Assembly: GCA_903901425.1 (NCBI GenBank)
Contig: CAIURC010000154.1
Coordinates: forward strand, 1 to 59,556
DNA length: 59,556 bases
Direction of reading: 5' to 3'
Source of the DNA: an uncultured Spartobacteria bacterium
GTDB taxonomy: Bacteria; Verrucomicrobiota; Verrucomicrobiia; Chthoniobacterales; Chthoniobacteraceae
Positions 43,405 through 52,138 of the stretch are shown piece by piece. Under the pieces are notes generated by a model that made no database searches, was not told the origin of the DNA, and was given only the letters and a program-made list of their open reading frames with translations. A program made the translations under genes and the position numbers. Numbering within the stretch: position 1 is the stretch's first letter; every line of letters begins with the position of its first letter.

Positions 43405-44745
43405 CTACTCGCGCTTTTTCTTTTTGGCCGACTTTCTGCCGGTGCCAACGCCCTCGCGCGGAACAGGTTCAGGAAGCTTTGAGAGAATCTGTGCAAACCG
43501 TTCTCTGGCAGCGACCACCTCAGGTTCAGAAGACGCGGTGACATCCCGGTACCCGGTGCCATCCCGGCTTTGTCCGCAGTCAAAAAATGTTTGCCCCTTG
43601 TTCCCGGGCGCGATCTGCAGAAGCCAGCGTTCATCCCGCACAAGCCGACCGTCATCCAGATGACTGTAAATCCAGTCCCTGTGCTTCGTTTGTTTCCCGC
43701 TGAGAACGGGCCAGAGGCTGTGTCCGTCAAAGGGACGGTCCTTGGGAAGTTGGGCTCCGCTCACCTCGGCGAGCGTGGGCAGAATGTCCGTCAAATCGGC
43801 CACCGCTCTGGAGACCACCCCAGCCTTCACTCCTGGCCCCCGCACAATGCACGGAGTTCGTGCCCCCAGTTCGGTCACTGTGCCCTTGCCTGCGCCGCCG
43901 GTACCGTTGTCGCCGATGAAAATCACGAGCGTGTTCTGGTCGAGTTTTTCACGGGCGAGTCCCTCCAAAAGTTTGCCCATGAGATGGTCGAGGTACTCCA
44001 GGTTGGATTGGAACGTGGCAGGTTTCCGGGCCCCAGGGGATTCGGGGTCGGGGGTCTCCAGATGAGGAGAATGGGTGAGGACAGAGGTGTAGTAGACAAA
44101 GAACGGTTCGGAGCGGTGGCGTTTTGCGAAATCCAGCACCCAGTCGTTGAAAAGGTCGGGACCGTAGTCTTCTGGCCGGGTGGAAAGGTATTTTCCGTTC
44201 TCCACGATTGAAGGATGCCAGTAGCGGGAGGCGTTCCCCCCATTTTCGTGCGCGGGATGTTTTACCCCCTCCGGCAGGTTATGATTATAGGCCCACATCC
44301 GATACTCATCAAAGCCGGCATCCCGGACGAGGGTGGGCAGTGTGCCTGACAATTGCCATTTCCCCGCCATCCCCGTTGCGTAGCCCTTTGTCTTGAGCAG
44401 GTCGGCATGCGTGAACTGGTTTCCAATCTGACTTTCCGGGCGGCTCTTGTCGGGCACAAAAGCCGGGTTACTCATGCCAAGGTACCCGTTGTGAAAACCG
44501 TACTGCCCTGTCATGAGCGCCATCCGGGTCGGCGTGCACAACGGGTTCGCATAAAAGGTCTCAAACCGCATCCCCTCCGCGGCCATCCGGTCCAAGTTCG
44601 GCGTCCGGTGCTTCGTGTTCCCGTAACACCCCAGTTCCTTGGCCCCCAAATCATCCGCGAGAATCAAGATCACATTCGGTGCCGATGCGTCTGCCGAAGG
44701 ATGCAGCGCAAAGACAATGAGCCCGAGCAGGCAAATAAATCGCAT
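43405..44745 (-). CDS. Formylglycine-dependent sulfatase, secreted
   Basis: The 446-residue product has a signal peptide (MRFICLLGLIVFALHPSADA), metal-binding NVILILADDLG (24-34), the formylglycine site CTPTR (Cys70; C-x-P-x-R), and GYATGMAGKWQL and TLVIFIGDNGTGG (second metal site, about 275-287) further on. Substrate is likely a sulfated polysaccharide or ester. The end is unusual, with a lysine-rich tail GRKSAKKKKRE. It lies on the same strand upstream of the PSD1/DUF1501 pair, with a gap of 223 bp that contains no gene. Confidence 0.93.
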   Translation of the reverse strand: MRFICLLGLIVFALHPSADASAPNVILILADDLGAKELGCYGNTKHRTPNLDRMAAEGMRFETFYANPLCTPTRMALMTGQYGFHNGYLGMSNPAFVPDKSRPESQIGNQFTHADLLKTKGYATGMAGKWQLSGTLPTLVRDAGFDEYRMWAYNHNLPEGVKHPAHENGGNASRYWHPSIVENGKYLSTRPEDYGPDLFNDWVLDFAKRHRSEPFFVYYTSVLTHSPHLETPDPESPGARKPATFQSNLEYLDHLMGKLLEGLAREKLDQNTLVIFIGDNGTGGAGKGTVTELGARTPCIVRGPGVKAGVVSRAVADLTDILPTLAEVSGAQLPKDRPFDGHSLWPVLSGKQTKHRDWIYSHLDDGRLVRDERWLLQIAPGNKGQTFFDCGQSRDGTGYRDVTASSEPEVVAARERFAQILSKLPEPVPREGVGTGRKSAKKKKRE

Positions 44746-44794
44746 ATACCCGAAAACACCGGAGCCGGCCGCGGGTTGCACCAAATGCCCCCCG

Positions 44795-45679
44795 TCATGA
44801 AACGTCGCCCGGGTCCGTAGCCTCCCCACCCTCGGTCCTTTCCCGGAGCGACTTGAGGTAGGCATTCCTCGGCTCGGGTTTCACCGGTCGCTCTTCCGCG
44901 GCCAGCATGTCTTCCACCCGCCCCCGGCTCTGAGCAATGAGTTCCCCGATCAATTCCGCCTCGGGCAGGTTGGCCCAGTATTTCTTTGGCATCTCAGACT
45001 GCATCGCCTTCACCTTCAACCGGGCCGGATTGAATATGCTGCGGTAGTAAGCCCTCCAGAGTTCCTCCAATTCATCGGGCTCCGGCGCCGCGCTCCGCTC
45101 CACGCCGGGCGTGAACTGCAGCCGGGTTCCGTCCCAATGCACACATTCGTCCGGGGTCAGAATCGACCAATCCATTCCCGTGAACCGTTTTTGGAAAAAG
45201 CCGGCAGCCAGTCGCACAATCCGGTGTTCCGGCTCGAACCATGACACGTACTGCTCCCGGTCCTCGCGCATTCCCACCCGACGAAACCGGACAAAGGCAT
45301 GCATCTTATGGATGTCGCGTCTGACCGCCCGAACCAGATGGTCCAGCGCCCGGATGTCGGGATCTGTGGCGCAGCCGAGCAGCCCTCTTTCTTCGGAACG
45401 ACTCAGCCGCCAGACAATCCTGTAGAGCAGTCCCCAGCGCTCCGGCGACCGGTGCGCCGCAGCGGTTTTTGCCTGATCAAAAAAAGTGGCTGGCACTCGG
45501 ACCTTCCCATTCGGCTCCCGAGCCTGGTCTGCGACCTCAACGCCGTTTTGCCCAAACAATCCCGGCTCCTCCATCCAGAGCACGCCGTCCGGAGGCACTG
45601 CCTCGGCCAGCAATTCACGGGCCATGTTCCGCCACTCGTCGAACCCCAGCCCCTCCATACGAACCACGCGCATTGTCAA
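44795..45679 (-). CDS. TIGR03915-type putative DNA repair protein (DUF4130)
   Basis: The 294-residue product fits the SAM-associated DNA metabolism family (TIGR03915, DUF4130): FFDQAKTAAAHRSPERWGLLYRIVWRL (in parts, about 67-92), DIRALDHLVRAVRRDIHKMHAFVRFR (about 108-133), YVSWFEPEHRIVRLAAGFFQKRF and W-rich LWRAYYRSIFNPARLKVKAMQSEMP. The family is found next to a radical SAM protein and often beside or fused to a uracil-DNA-glycosylase-like domain; no such domain is here. The start overlaps the radical SAM stop (ATGA). Role in base modification or repair is family prediction. Confidence 0.88.
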   Translation of the reverse strand: MTMRVVRMEGLGFDEWRNMARELLAEAVPPDGVLWMEEPGLFGQNGVEVADQAREPNGKVRVPATFFDQAKTAAAHRSPERWGLLYRIVWRLSRSEERGLLGCATDPDIRALDHLVRAVRRDIHKMHAFVRFRRVGMREDREQYVSWFEPEHRIVRLAAGFFQKRFTGMDWSILTPDECVHWDGTRLQFTPGVERSAAPEPDELEELWRAYYRSIFNPARLKVKAMQSEMPKKYWANLPEAELIGELIAQSRGRVEDMLAAEERPVKPEPRNAYLKSLRERTEGGEATDPGDVS

Positions 45680-47028
45680 ATCTCCCCGCTCCGGGCCGTT
45701 TCCAGTTCCGCCGGTTCAGGCAGCCAAAGCTCTGGTCCCCTTTCAAACACCAGCTCCAACTGCTTGGGAGGCGGCAAAAACCGCGCCCTCAAGCTCTCGG
45801 AATCCAACCCCTGCTTGGCCGGATGATGATCAGCGGCCACAATGAACGGAAGCACCTTGCGCATGGGAACCCGCAACCGTACCAGATCGGCCAGACGCAA
45901 CCGGGTCGTTCTTCGAGCAGACAGGATCCGCTCCACATTGCGGACTCCGAGTCCTGGAACCCGCAACAAAACCTCGCGCGGTGCCCGGTTCACATCCGCC
46001 GGGAACCATGCCCGGTTTTTCAGAGCCCACGCCAGTTTCGGATCAAGCTGGAGGTCCAAGTCGGGCTGTTCAGGCGAGGTCAGTTCGCGCACATCAAATC
46101 CGTAAAACCTCAGGAGCCAGTCCGCCTGGTACAGGCGGTGTTCCCGGACCAGCGGCGGCGGCTTGACAGGCAACCGCACGGACGGTTCGGGAATTGGGCT
46201 GAAGCCCGAGTAATACACGCGCCGCAGCCTGTAATCCCGGTACAGCAGATCTGCCCGCTCCAGCAAAACGGCATCCGGCGAACTGTCGGCCCCCACCAGC
46301 ATCTGGGTGCTCTGTCCGGTGGCAAACGGGACGGCTTTTCCGAGCTTTTTGCGCTCCAACCCGGGCGCCAAGGTGCCCTCCAGGGATCCGCCCCGGCCAG
46401 ACTGTGACCGCCGCCTCTCACGTCCTTCGTCGATCTTCTCCCGGATCCATCCCATCGCATCCTGCGTCCGTTCGAGATTCTTCTCCGGAGCGAGTGCGTT
46501 GAGTCCCTTCTGGGTGGGAAGCTCGATGTTGATGCTGATGCGGTCCGCGTATTTCCCAGCCAGTTCGATCAGAGCCGGCGATGCCTCAGGGATCGTTTTG
46601 AGGTGGATGTAACCCCGGAAATCATGCACTTCGCGCAGTTGCCGGGCCACCGAAACCACCAACTCCATAGTGTGGTCTGCACTCTGGATGATGCCGCTGC
46701 TCAGAAAAAGACCTTCAATATAGTTGCGCTTGTAAAACTCCAGGGTCAGCCCCACCACCTCCTCGACCGTGAACCGCGCCCGCTGCACGTTGCTGGAACG
46801 CCGGTTGATGCAGTAATGGCAGTCGTAAAGACAGGCGTTGGTCAGCAGCACCTTCAAAAGCGATATGCATCGACCGTCCGGGGCATAGGAGTGACAGATC
46901 CCCGCTCCTCCCGTGGACCCCACCCCTTTCCCTCCGCGCGAGTCCTTCCTTGCCCCGCCGCTGCTCGCGCAGGAGGCATCGTACTTCGCCGCATCCGCAA
47001 GAATCTCGAGTTTCCTTTCAAGTTCCAT
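45676..47028 (-). CDS. Putative DNA modification/repair radical SAM protein (TIGR03916-type)
   Basis: The 450-residue product carries the radical SAM [4Fe-4S] motif CLYDCHYC (66-73, C-x3-C-x2-C), the N-terminal ADAAKYDASCASSGG and CHSYAPDGRCISLLK typical of this subgroup, FLSSGIIQSADHTMELV, IELPTQKGLNALAPEK and a C-terminal helix-hairpin-helix with REVLLRVPGLGVRNVERIL (about 364-382) for DNA binding. It is translationally coupled to the TIGR03915-type gene. Together they form the known predicted DNA repair pair. The gene is divergent from the secreted protein gene at 47294 by 265 bp. Confidence 0.9.
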   Translation of the reverse strand: MELERKLEILADAAKYDASCASSGGARKDSRGGKGVGSTGGAGICHSYAPDGRCISLLKVLLTNACLYDCHYCINRRSSNVQRARFTVEEVVGLTLEFYKRNYIEGLFLSSGIIQSADHTMELVVSVARQLREVHDFRGYIHLKTIPEASPALIELAGKYADRISINIELPTQKGLNALAPEKNLERTQDAMGWIREKIDEGRERRRSQSGRGGSLEGTLAPGLERKKLGKAVPFATGQSTQMLVGADSSPDAVLLERADLLYRDYRLRRVYYSGFSPIPEPSVRLPVKPPPLVREHRLYQADWLLRFYGFDVRELTSPEQPDLDLQLDPKLAWALKNRAWFPADVNRAPREVLLRVPGLGVRNVERILSARRTTRLRLADLVRLRVPMRKVLPFIVAADHHPAKQGLDSESLRARFLPPPKQLELVFERGPELWLPEPAELETARSGEI

Positions 47029-47293
47029 TCAAGTCACCCGCTTTCCGGCCGCAATTTTCCGGCCCTCCAAAAACAAGGGCCGAGTGTGTGCCGCCCGGAA
47101 GCCCAAATCGACTTCGCCCGGCACCGCAAGGATCCTCCCAGACGCGCGGAAATTCTGCAACCTGCTTCCCGCAGCATTCTACAAGTTTGGGAGGGTTTTG
47201 TAACTGACTCCCCCGGGTACCCGGGCTAGGTTCAAAACCGAAATCCGCAGAACAGAAACACTGCCGGGCTTCGCCTTGTTGGCCATCCACACC

Positions 47294-48244
47294 ATGAAAA
47301 AACCTCTTCGCCCCCGGGCGCTTCTTCTCGCCGCAACTGGACTCGTTGCCCTCCTGACGCCTCCCACAGCACGGGCTGAACCCTTGGAATTCAAACAGGT
47401 GTGGATCACTGGAAAAACCTATGTCCAGTCCGTGGACATCCAGCAAAGAAGCGCAGTGCCACTCGGTGTGCAGACCATGGACCAGGAAATGCGGATCACC
47501 TCAGAAACCAGCACCTCGGTGCTCCCAGTGGGCTCCGGAAAAATCCTGTCTGTCCGGCAGGGACGCATGACGCTGAAAATCGAAATGGCCGGCCAAAATC
47601 TGAACTTCGACTCCGCTCAACCCGGCCAGGATCCACTCGGTCTGGCCAAGTTTTTTGAAAAGCTTTCCTCCGCCCCCATCCAAATTCAACTCAACGCCAA
47701 GGACGAACCCGAAAAACTCCTGAGCACCATTTCGCTCGGCGACACCGATGCTCCCACGGAGAACCCAGCATCCGAGTTGTTCAATCCCAACAGCATTCTG
47801 GACACCCTCCGCCAGAGCAGCCTCCGCACCCCGCCAAGCGGGCCCGTCAGTCCAGGCGGTTCTTGGAAATGGGCGTTCACGCAGCAGGTGCCCATGGCCG
47901 GCACCCTGAGCGCCTCCGGGAATTATGTGTTCAAGGCGATGACCCAGAAAAATGGAGTTCCCTGCGCCGAGATTTCGATGGAAGGCACCCTCAGCAACTC
48001 ACCCGCCGCCGCTTCCTCCAGCCCCGAGGCAGACCTCCAAAAAGCCATGGGCATGAAGATCTCTTCTGGAAAAATGGCGGGAACTCTCTGGTTCGACCCC
48101 GCACTCGGATCGGTCCGCGAGGCCGTGATTGATCAGGATCTGGAACTGACGATGCAAAACCCGGCGCTGCCGGGAGGAAAACTCGTTGTCCCTACCCATT
48201 CCCGGATCCAGACCACGTTGAAGTCTGTCGAAGACAACCGTTGA
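47294..48244 (+). CDS. Hypothetical secreted protein (DUF6263-like)
   Basis: The 316-residue product has a signal peptide (MKKPLRPRALLLAATGLVALLTPPTARA) and a beta-rich mature part. Segments such as MDQEMRITSETSTSVLPVGSG, GSWKWAFTQQVPMAGTLSASGNYVF and MEGTLSNSPAAASSSPEADLQKAMGMKISSGKMAGTLWFDPA (in parts) resemble DUF6263-type periplasmic proteins, which are of unknown function. The start is ATG 47294; an upstream ATG at 47276 would only add six residues. Nothing in the sequence points to an enzymatic site. The next gene, FIST, is 63 bp downstream. Confidence 0.7.
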   Translation: MKKPLRPRALLLAATGLVALLTPPTARAEPLEFKQVWITGKTYVQSVDIQQRSAVPLGVQTMDQEMRITSETSTSVLPVGSGKILSVRQGRMTLKIEMAGQNLNFDSAQPGQDPLGLAKFFEKLSSAPIQIQLNAKDEPEKLLSTISLGDTDAPTENPASELFNPNSILDTLRQSSLRTPPSGPVSPGGSWKWAFTQQVPMAGTLSASGNYVFKAMTQKNGVPCAEISMEGTLSNSPAAASSSPEADLQKAMGMKISSGKMAGTLWFDPALGSVREAVIDQDLELTMQNPALPGGKLVVPTHSRIQTTLKSVEDNR

Positions 48245-48307
48245 GCGCCCCGGAAAGGTGGGCAAATTCGGATTTGTCCTCCCGTCGACTTCTGCCATGT
48301 TCAAAGG

Positions 48308-49492
48308 ATGCTAGAGTTTTCTTCTGCCAGCGTCCGGATGGTGAATTCCCGGCGGGCAATCGCGGAATGCATTGAGGTCGCCTTGGAAGGAAAGCCCTGC
48401 GATCTGGTCCTCATCCACGCCTCCACGGGACACGATTTTCACCAACTCACCGACGAGGCTCGACGCCTTCTGCCCGGCGCCCGGATCCTGGCAGCTTCCT
48501 GCTGCGGAATCGTTGGCCGCGAGGGGGTCAGCGAATCGAAGAAGGACGTCGCCGTCATGACCGTGACTGGCCCGGAATTTGCAGTGGCGAATGTCGATGG
48601 GATCTCCGGGGACAACTCCTTTGAGAAATGCGCCGAACTCGCCAAGGAACTGCTCCGCCAGCAACCGGGAATCCGGATGGTGTACTTTCTGGCATCAGGA
48701 ATCGACATCGCCAACGACCGCTGCATTGCGGGACTGGAGTCCGTCCTCGGGCCCGGCGTCACCATCTTTGGTGCAACCTCCTCGGACGACATGCGCGGCG
48801 TGGTGAGTTATCAGGCTGTGGATGGACAGGTTTTTGAACACGCGGCATTCGCCGTGGGCTTCTCCGACCCCACCCTCGAAGTGGACACCCAAGCCACCCA
48901 CGGCTTTGTGGCCATTGGCGAACCTTTGGTGGTCACCAAATCTGAAGGCCACAGGATTCTTGAACTCAACGGAAAACCGGCTTGGACGGAATTCACCCAC
49001 CGCCTTGGACTGCCGCCCTCGGCCACACCGGGCGATACCATCCCCATTGGAGCGCTGGCGGAGGAACTCTCCGGACCGCTGGCCGCAGAGTACGGGAACC
49101 CCCATCTCCTGCGGGTGGTCACCAAGCGGGACGAGGACGGCACCATGTACTATGCCACTCAGTGTCCCGAGGGGACGGTGCTCAAACTGACGGTCCGGGA
49201 CGAATTGCGCATCTTTGATGACTTGGACAGGATGATGAAGATGCTGCTGGCACGGGCGAACGGCCGCAAACCCGTGGCGGTTTTCCATGCCGACTGCCTC
49301 GCACGCGGAAAGTTCCTGTTCAACCGGGTCATGAAAGAGGAGTTGGTCAGCTGGATGCAGCACCCGCTCTCCACCGATGGCGTGCCCCCCCCGTGGCTCG
49401 GCATGTACGGATTCGGCGAATTTGCCCGACTCGGCGGGGCGAACACTTTCCACAACTACACCACCGCCCTCTACGTCCTTTACCGCCGCTGA
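48308..49492 (+). CDS. FIST N/C-domain sensor protein
   Basis: FIST domains are small-ligand (probably amino acid) sensors found with signal transducers. The 394-residue protein has FIST_N (about 20-205: CDLVLIHASTGHDFHQL, ASCCGIVGREGVSES, GATSSDDM, FAVGFSD) and FIST_C (about 210-380: ELNGKPAWTEF, GDTIPIGALAEE, CLARGKFL, WLGMYGFGEFARLGGANTFHNYTTAL in parts). It has no signal peptide and no output domain. It ends 5 bp upstream of a soluble hybrid histidine kinase, so it probably senses the ligand for that kinase. Confidence 0.92.
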   Translation: MLEFSSASVRMVNSRRAIAECIEVALEGKPCDLVLIHASTGHDFHQLTDEARRLLPGARILAASCCGIVGREGVSESKKDVAVMTVTGPEFAVANVDGISGDNSFEKCAELAKELLRQQPGIRMVYFLASGIDIANDRCIAGLESVLGPGVTIFGATSSDDMRGVVSYQAVDGQVFEHAAFAVGFSDPTLEVDTQATHGFVAIGEPLVVTKSEGHRILELNGKPAWTEFTHRLGLPPSATPGDTIPIGALAEELSGPLAAEYGNPHLLRVVTKRDEDGTMYYATQCPEGTVLKLTVRDELRIFDDLDRMMKMLLARANGRKPVAVFHADCLARGKFLFNRVMKEELVSWMQHPLSTDGVPPPWLGMYGFGEFARLGGANTFHNYTTALYVLYRR

Positions 49493-49497
49493 CCGCC

Positions 49498-51342
49498 ATG
49501 GATGGTCTGCCCCAAGATCCACACGCCACCGATCCGCAGGAAAAATGCGGCGAGGAACTCCAGAAAACCCTGCGCCGACTCAACTCGGTCGAACAGGAAT
49601 TGATCCGTGCGCGGATCCATCTCGATCAGGAGCTCCAACGCTTTGCCCGGATCCAAGACTTCAACCGGCGGGCCATGCGGATCGAGGATCACGGCGCCTT
49701 TGCCACGCTCGTCGCCGAAGCCATCGTGGACATTTTTGAAGTCGAATTCGGCGCCTTCTGGTCCATGGGAGATCCAGGCCTGATCCCGCCGGAATCCGCC
49801 TCCACCGTCCCGCTGTCCGGGGAATTGATGGATTCGCTCCGACGCCATCTCCTGCAGCAGGGCGGTTCAGGACAGCCCCAGCTTCTTGACCCTGCACATC
49901 TTCCGTCCGTGTTTGAGCCGCTGGGCCTGCGTCAGGTGATCTTCTGCTGCTCCCGCACTGCAGAGGGCAGGATCACCGGGATCCTGCTCGGCGCTACCAC
50001 CGAAAAACACGCTTCGTTCTACGACTCGGTCTCCACCGAGCAACTCACCGCGTTCAATGTGCTCGGGCAACTGGTCCGCACATTGCTTGAAAACTTCCAG
50101 GGCCGCGCGCTCATCCACCGCCAGATGCACGCCCTTCAGAATGCGCAGGAAAAAGAGCGCGAAGCCCGCCAACTGGCCGAGTCTGCCAGTCAGGCCAAGA
50201 GCGATTTTCTGGCCAACATGAGCCACGAAATCCGCACCCCCATGAACGGGGTGCTGGGAATGCTCCAACTCCTGCTGGACCTGAACCCTTCTCCGCAACA
50301 GGCCGAATACCTCCGCAGCGCCGAACGCGCGGCATCCTCGCTTCTCGCCATCCTCGGCGACATCCTCGACATCTCCAGAATCGAGGCGGGCAGGCTTCAA
50401 CTCGAACAGGTTCCCTTCGATCTCTCCCAAACCGTCCGCGATGTTGTCGGCCTTTTCGAAGCCAGCGCGCGCACCCGCAGCATCGATCTCCAACTCGATT
50501 CGGCTGAACTCCCCAGAGTGCTCGGCGATCCAAGCCGGCTCCGCCAAGTCCTGCTCAACCTCGTCAGTAACGCCCTCAAATTCACGCCGCGCGGCCATGT
50601 CCGCGTCTCCGTTTCCCAAATCCGGGATGGATTCGAGTTCCGGATCCAAGACACGGGCATTGGCATCTCACCGGAAAATCTCGAAAACCTGTTCTCTCCC
50701 TTCGGCCAGGCCAACCTCTCTACCTACCGCCGCTTTGGAGGTTCAGGCCTCGGACTCTCCATCGCACGGCGCCTCGTCTCCATGATGGGCGGCGAAATCC
50801 ATGTCGAAAGCCGGGAAGGAGCCGGTTCCAGCTTTTTCTTCCAGATCCCCCTCGCTCCGGCTCCCGACATTCCACTGCCCAACCCGGCCGGGCGCGGCAC
50901 CCATGCTCCCGCAGGACCGAGGCCCTCGGCGGATCTCCCTCACTTCAAGGGCCGCGTGCTGGTGGCCGAAGACAACGTGGTTTCCCAGCAGGTCGCACGC
51001 GGCCAGCTTGAGCGTCTGGGCTTCTCCGTTGCCCTGGCTGCAAACGGCCAGGAAGCCCTCGACAAACTCCGCTTGGAGCGATTTGTGGCCGTTCTCATGG
51101 ACTGCCAGATGCCGCTCATGGACGGCTTTGCCGCCACCACACGCTGGCGCGAATTCGAGAAACAGAATGGTTTGGCCCGGACTCCGATCCTTGCCCTCAC
51201 CGCAAACGCCCTCTCCGAAGACGAACGCGCGTGCCGCGCTGCCGGGATGGATGATTTTCTCACCAAACCTCTCAGACGCGAACTGCTGGCACTCAAACTC
51301 TCCCTGTTTCTCGCCTCGGCTCCCCCAGCATCTGCCAGCTAA
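49498..51342 (+). CDS. Soluble hybrid histidine kinase (GAF-like, HisKA, HATPase, REC)
   Basis: The 614-residue protein starts with a coiled-coil (about 18-45), a GAF-like region (about 60-205), a second coiled coil with EKEREARQLAESASQ, then HisKA with the phosphorylated His in MSHEIRTPMNG (about H243), HATPase with N box LLNLVSNALKF, G1 DTGIGI and G2 GGSGLGLSIARR, and a receiver domain (about 485-605) with VAEDN, the phospho-Asp in VLMDCQMPLMDG (about D535) and TKPLRRE. There are no transmembrane segments. ATG 49498 follows the FIST stop by 5 bp, so FIST and kinase probably form a sensor pair. No HPt or DNA-binding partner is adjacent. Confidence 0.94.
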   Translation: MDGLPQDPHATDPQEKCGEELQKTLRRLNSVEQELIRARIHLDQELQRFARIQDFNRRAMRIEDHGAFATLVAEAIVDIFEVEFGAFWSMGDPGLIPPESASTVPLSGELMDSLRRHLLQQGGSGQPQLLDPAHLPSVFEPLGLRQVIFCCSRTAEGRITGILLGATTEKHASFYDSVSTEQLTAFNVLGQLVRTLLENFQGRALIHRQMHALQNAQEKEREARQLAESASQAKSDFLANMSHEIRTPMNGVLGMLQLLLDLNPSPQQAEYLRSAERAASSLLAILGDILDISRIEAGRLQLEQVPFDLSQTVRDVVGLFEASARTRSIDLQLDSAELPRVLGDPSRLRQVLLNLVSNALKFTPRGHVRVSVSQIRDGFEFRIQDTGIGISPENLENLFSPFGQANLSTYRRFGGSGLGLSIARRLVSMMGGEIHVESREGAGSSFFFQIPLAPAPDIPLPNPAGRGTHAPAGPRPSADLPHFKGRVLVAEDNVVSQQVARGQLERLGFSVALAANGQEALDKLRLERFVAVLMDCQMPLMDGFAATTRWREFEKQNGLARTPILALTANALSEDERACRAAGMDDFLTKPLRRELLALKLSLFLASAPPASAS

Positions 51343-51372
51343 GCCCAAACAGTCGCCCGCCACTGTATTTCC

Positions 51373-52137
51373 ATGCCCGCAAGGCCCGCCGCTCTTCTCC
51401 TGATCCTTCTGGCCTGCAGCGCAGCTGCAGAACTCCCATCCAACACCCCGCCACTCGCCCAATCCCGGCAACTCCTTGTGGGAATCGCCTCCGACTGGAC
51501 CAGCACCCGCGGCAGCCTCCAGTGCTTCGAACGCTCCTTGGACGGATGGAAACCCGCAGGCTCTTCCATCCGCGTTCTCTTTGGCAGAAATGGACTCGCA
51601 TGGGGCCGCGGCTTGTTCGGCTCCCAAGAAAACGGCCCAAAAAAAATCGAGAAGGACCGTTGTGCTCCCGCCGGCATCTTTCTTCTGGGGACTATATTCA
51701 CCACCGATCCCGCGCTTCCCCCGGGATGCAACTACCCGTTCCACACCGTCACCGAACGCGATGCGTGGGTGGACGACCCGGCACTCCCGGAATACAACCG
51801 CCATGTCCGTCTTCAACCCGGCACCACGCCGCCGGGTTGGTTCGAAAAACAACGGATGCGCCTGGGCGATCCCGCCTACCGCTGGCTCATCGAAGTCCGG
51901 CACAATTCCGACCCTCCCCTTCCCGGCGCCGGGAGCGCCATCTTCATCCATCTCCAACGCGGCCCGGATCGGCCCAGTTTCGGATGCACCGTGATGGCGG
52001 AACCAGATCTCGTCCGTCTCCTCCGCTGGCTCCAAGCCCCTGCAAACCCGGCCTACTGCCTGCTCCCGGCAACCGAATACCGCAGGCTCTGGAAAAGTTT
52101 GGACCTGCCGGATCCCGCCCTCATTTACGCTCCTTAA
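51373..52137 (+). CDS. Secreted L,D-transpeptidase (YkuD domain)
   Basis: The 254-residue product has a signal peptide (MPARPAALLLILLACSAAA) and a YkuD catalytic region late in the protein: GSAIFIHLQRGP then SFGCTVM, the H...S-x-GC pattern with catalytic Cys about 209. These enzymes form 3-3 peptidoglycan cross-links or attach proteins. The N-terminal half binds unknown. It follows the kinase by 30 bp and precedes the reductase by 1 bp, suggesting cotranscription. Family length is normal for short YafK-like members. Confidence 0.85.
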   Translation: MPARPAALLLILLACSAAAELPSNTPPLAQSRQLLVGIASDWTSTRGSLQCFERSLDGWKPAGSSIRVLFGRNGLAWGRGLFGSQENGPKKIEKDRCAPAGIFLLGTIFTTDPALPPGCNYPFHTVTERDAWVDDPALPEYNRHVRLQPGTTPPGWFEKQRMRLGDPAYRWLIEVRHNSDPPLPGAGSAIFIHLQRGPDRPSFGCTVMAEPDLVRLLRWLQAPANPAYCLLPATEYRRLWKSLDLPDPALIYAP

Positions 52138-52138
52138 A

